A stretch of 42,852 bases of DNA, from NCBI GenBank assembly GCA_032358255.1, contig JAULBX010026852.1, positions 1 to 42,852 of the forward strand, written 5' to 3'. This document shows positions 40,800 to 42,852 of the stretch, piece after piece (the stretch's first letter is position 1; every line of letters begins with the position of its first letter). Made by a program: the position numbers and the translations under genes. The DNA is from Heterotrichella gracilis (lineage: Eukaryota > Sar > Xanthophyceae > Tribonematales > Xanthonemataceae). Under the pieces are notes generated by a model. The model was not told the DNA's origin, ran no database searches, and worked only from the letters and a program-made list of their open reading frames with translations.

Positions 40800-42823
40800 A
40801 TGGACACCATGGTCAGAACCTGTGCCTGGGTCACTGTGGTGCTGCGCCTGGTGGGAGCGAGGCAATTATCGGCCACTGGAAGCGACGTAGACCGCTATGA
40901 AGGTAGGTACACTGCTGGGCAACTGTTGGCTATAGCAAGGCGCACATGCATGCATGCACGACGCACCGTCACACCTAGTATGTATCACGCTCCGAAAGTG
41001 CCCATACCACGCCGCAGTTGCCGCAGTGCTGTTAGGCCTCTTGCCATTTCAGAGGACCACGTACGTGTGAGCTTGCATCTATCGTGTGTTGATCACACCT
41101 TGATTCGAGTGGGGTGACCCATGGCGCAGGTATCCTCCCCGCCCAAGCTCCAGACCTGGAACTATTGGCTAGCACAAGTACTCAAGCTCCTGCTGCCAGC
41201 GTGGCTGCCTTCGCACCAGGACCTACCACGACCCAGGAACACGCTGGCACGGCCACTGAGGTTGGTGAAATGGTTCCTAACCCTGGCATCACACATATGT
41301 ACACCCCGCACTGCCCTCTGCAGTTGAAACCACGCCAACCAGGCACACGCCCCCCAAACTAACATGCAGCGGCCACCTGCTCCCCACCTGTGCTTACCCT
41401 GCACCCCAAATGCCTGAACCCTGAACCCTTAGACCCATACTCCATGGATGCAGCCGTGCCAGCGCTCAACCCTAATCCCCAACCCCTAAACCCTATGCCC
41501 AGTTCCAACACCCACCTCTGGTCTGCAGCGCACCGGCCCACTGAGCCTTCCCACCACCTCCAAACCCACGGCCCCCCTGCCCACTGCCGCCCACAACCCC
41601 CAGCTGCAGCCCACCACCACACCCACCCCCTCCGCCAACCTGACCACCCTGACTACCCCCACCGCCACTGCCCACGCACCCCCACCCACCACCCCAACCC
41701 AGGGCGTGGCCGCAGCCAGTCTGCCCTCTGCCACGCCAGCACCAGCACCATGGTCAGCGTCCCCGCCAGCACTTTCCCAGCTGCTGCCCGGCTCCAAGAG
41801 GGGCCAGGAGGAGGCTCTGTGCCACTGCCCGGCGCAGGCTGTGGCTGTGCAGGTCCAGGCAGCTCAGGTAGCGCAGGCGCCAGGCCCAGTGGAAGCCTGC
41901 ATTCCAAGTGAGTGGCCATAGCTGCGCCTGTGCTTCGAGTCCTTGCCTAGGAAGCTCGACCCACGTCATGTCAAATGATTCTGTGAGGGAACCTGGAGCC
42001 CCTGATACTAGGGCATGTATTGCAGAGTGGGGTGGTGACTGTTTTTAACACCCAAATTCCAGGTTCACTGCACCTGTTGTGCCCCCTCCCCTTTGCAGCC
42101 CCCTGCCCTCTGATAGTAGATATCACATCATATTCTTATAAATTAACAAAAAAGGACAATAAAATTCATCAGTACGGTAATGGTACACTGCATCCCCGCA
42201 TGAAGTAGTATACTGTTCTTATTCCCCCCTTGTGCCGCAGCCCCCGTGCAGTACGCCAGCGACGCCCTCAAGGCAAAGTGCAAGGACTACCGCCTCATGG
42301 GCGCGCTGTTTGCCACACTCATGGACTCCTTCAGGGCAGAAAACATCACCGCGGGCGAGCTGGCGGGAACAATCGACACCCTCACAGTGGCCGCTTTGGG
42401 CAACAAGCTCAATGACAAGCCATGGTTGGCAGCTGCGGATAAGAAGGTGATGCAGGCATTTATTTGTATCTTTATTTATTGATTTACGTATTATTTATAT
42501 ACCAAATAAATAAATAAATATTTATTTACCTATTTGTTCATTTATTTAGGTGGATGCAGAGTTATAACTTGTATTGATTGATGTACTGATTTATTTATGT
42601 ATTTACTCATATATTTACTCATTTGTTTCTTCATCAGGTGGACGCAGATATTTGGAGCGCCACCAGCGCCGCCTGGCAGGCCAAGTGCCGGAGGCACTAC
42701 TGGAGCTTTGCATGCGACCTGTGGGTGCCCGTGTTCTGGATTATGGTGTTCCTGGGCCAACTTTGCTGCCGTCCCTGTAAACAAATTCGGACTTGTCATA
42801 GCGCAGTTGTGGTGGTTGGGTGA
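40800..42823 (+). CDS. Thr/Pro/Ala-rich secretory-pathway protein with C-terminal hydrophobic segment
   Basis: Proposed exons: 40800-40902, 41130-41264, 41503-41907, 42241-42446, 42638-42823, giving 344 aa with phases agreeing. The N-terminus (MDTMVRTCAWVTVVLRLVGA) resembles a signal peptide. The middle is Thr/Pro/Ala-rich, a likely O-glycosylated stalk. Exon 4 encodes a compact helical part (YASDALKAKCKDYRLMGALF, TIDTLTVAALG). The last exon has LWVPVFWIMVFLGQL, a probable membrane segment, then a Cys-rich tail (LCCRPCKQIRTC). The last two exons have strong splice sites and clear coding character. The 41264 donor and 41503 acceptor are chosen for phase; 41260 with 41529 is an alternative. Family unknown. 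Intron 4 is rich in ATTT repeats and holds a decoy copy of the last exon's edge. Confidence 0.55.
42460..42635. repeat. (ATTT)n-rich intron with decoy exon edge
   Basis: ATTTATTT and TAAATAAATAAAT runs fill this intron. At 42544-42562 TTATTTAGGTGGATGCAGAG copies the true acceptor edge TCATCAGGTGGACGCAGATA at 42632-42651. The decoy keeps an AG and the same phase but soon meets a stop. Confidence 0.8.
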
Positions 42824-42852
42824 AGGCTGTTGGTAGTGGTATGGTGGGTGGG

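Overview
This window is nuclear DNA from an intron-rich, GC-rich green alga. A core chlorophyte of the Chlamydomonadales type is my best guess. The reasons are spliceosomal introns with GTGAGT, GTAAGT and GTGCGC donors and (C/T)NCAG acceptors; a secreted protein with a volvocine-style hydroxyproline-rich (PPSPxPPSPPPP) linker; a plant-type ALKBH9/10 oxygenase; and introns full of degenerate plant-type telomeric heptamers (TTTAGGG / CCCTAAA). No bacterial operon, CRISPR array or rRNA/tRNA gene was seen. All gene models were assembled by hand from protein similarity, splice-site consensus and phase bookkeeping, and every exon junction listed keeps the frame open.

Layout, left to right. 1-1600 is a higher-order satellite of C-tract-containing monomers. 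2019-3354 (+) is a complete four-exon YIPF6-type Golgi membrane protein. 4615-7296 (-) is a complete seven-exon queuosine nucleosidase/salvage protein (QNG1, DUF2419), convergent with YIPF6. 7297-9772 holds no gene I can support, only exon-like scraps. 9773-13571 (+) and 14910-21378 (+) are tandem paralogues sharing a small start exon and two coiled-coil exons. The second is a full ALKBH9/10-type 2-oxoglutarate/Fe(II) RNA demethylase of 718 aa with nine PPGF motifs. The first has replaced the catalytic half with Ala/Pro-rich sequence and a Cys-rich, basic C-terminus. A foldback element with 19-bp terminal inverted repeats lies between them. 23752-34421 (+) is a 23-exon single-pass LRR receptor kinase of 1249 aa. 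36574-38108 (+) is a secreted HRGP-linker/LysM protein. 39921-40699 (-) is a tentative small membrane protein, divergent from 40800-42823 (+), a Thr/Pro/Ala-rich protein with a probable C-terminal membrane segment.

The genes do not form one pathway. Two are potential surface glycan or ligand sensors (the LRR kinase and the LysM protein), and two concern RNA modification (QNG1 for queuosine salvage, ALKBH for N6-methyladenosine removal). The most unusual signal is structural. At least fourteen exon-intron junctions have one to two extra tandem copies of the exon edge, including the splice site, lying in the neighbouring intron. They are spaced about 65-115 bp apart and usually separated by telomere-like heptamers. 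This recurs in both strand orientations and in six or more genes, so it looks like a genome-wide process that builds introns and supplies decoy splice sites.
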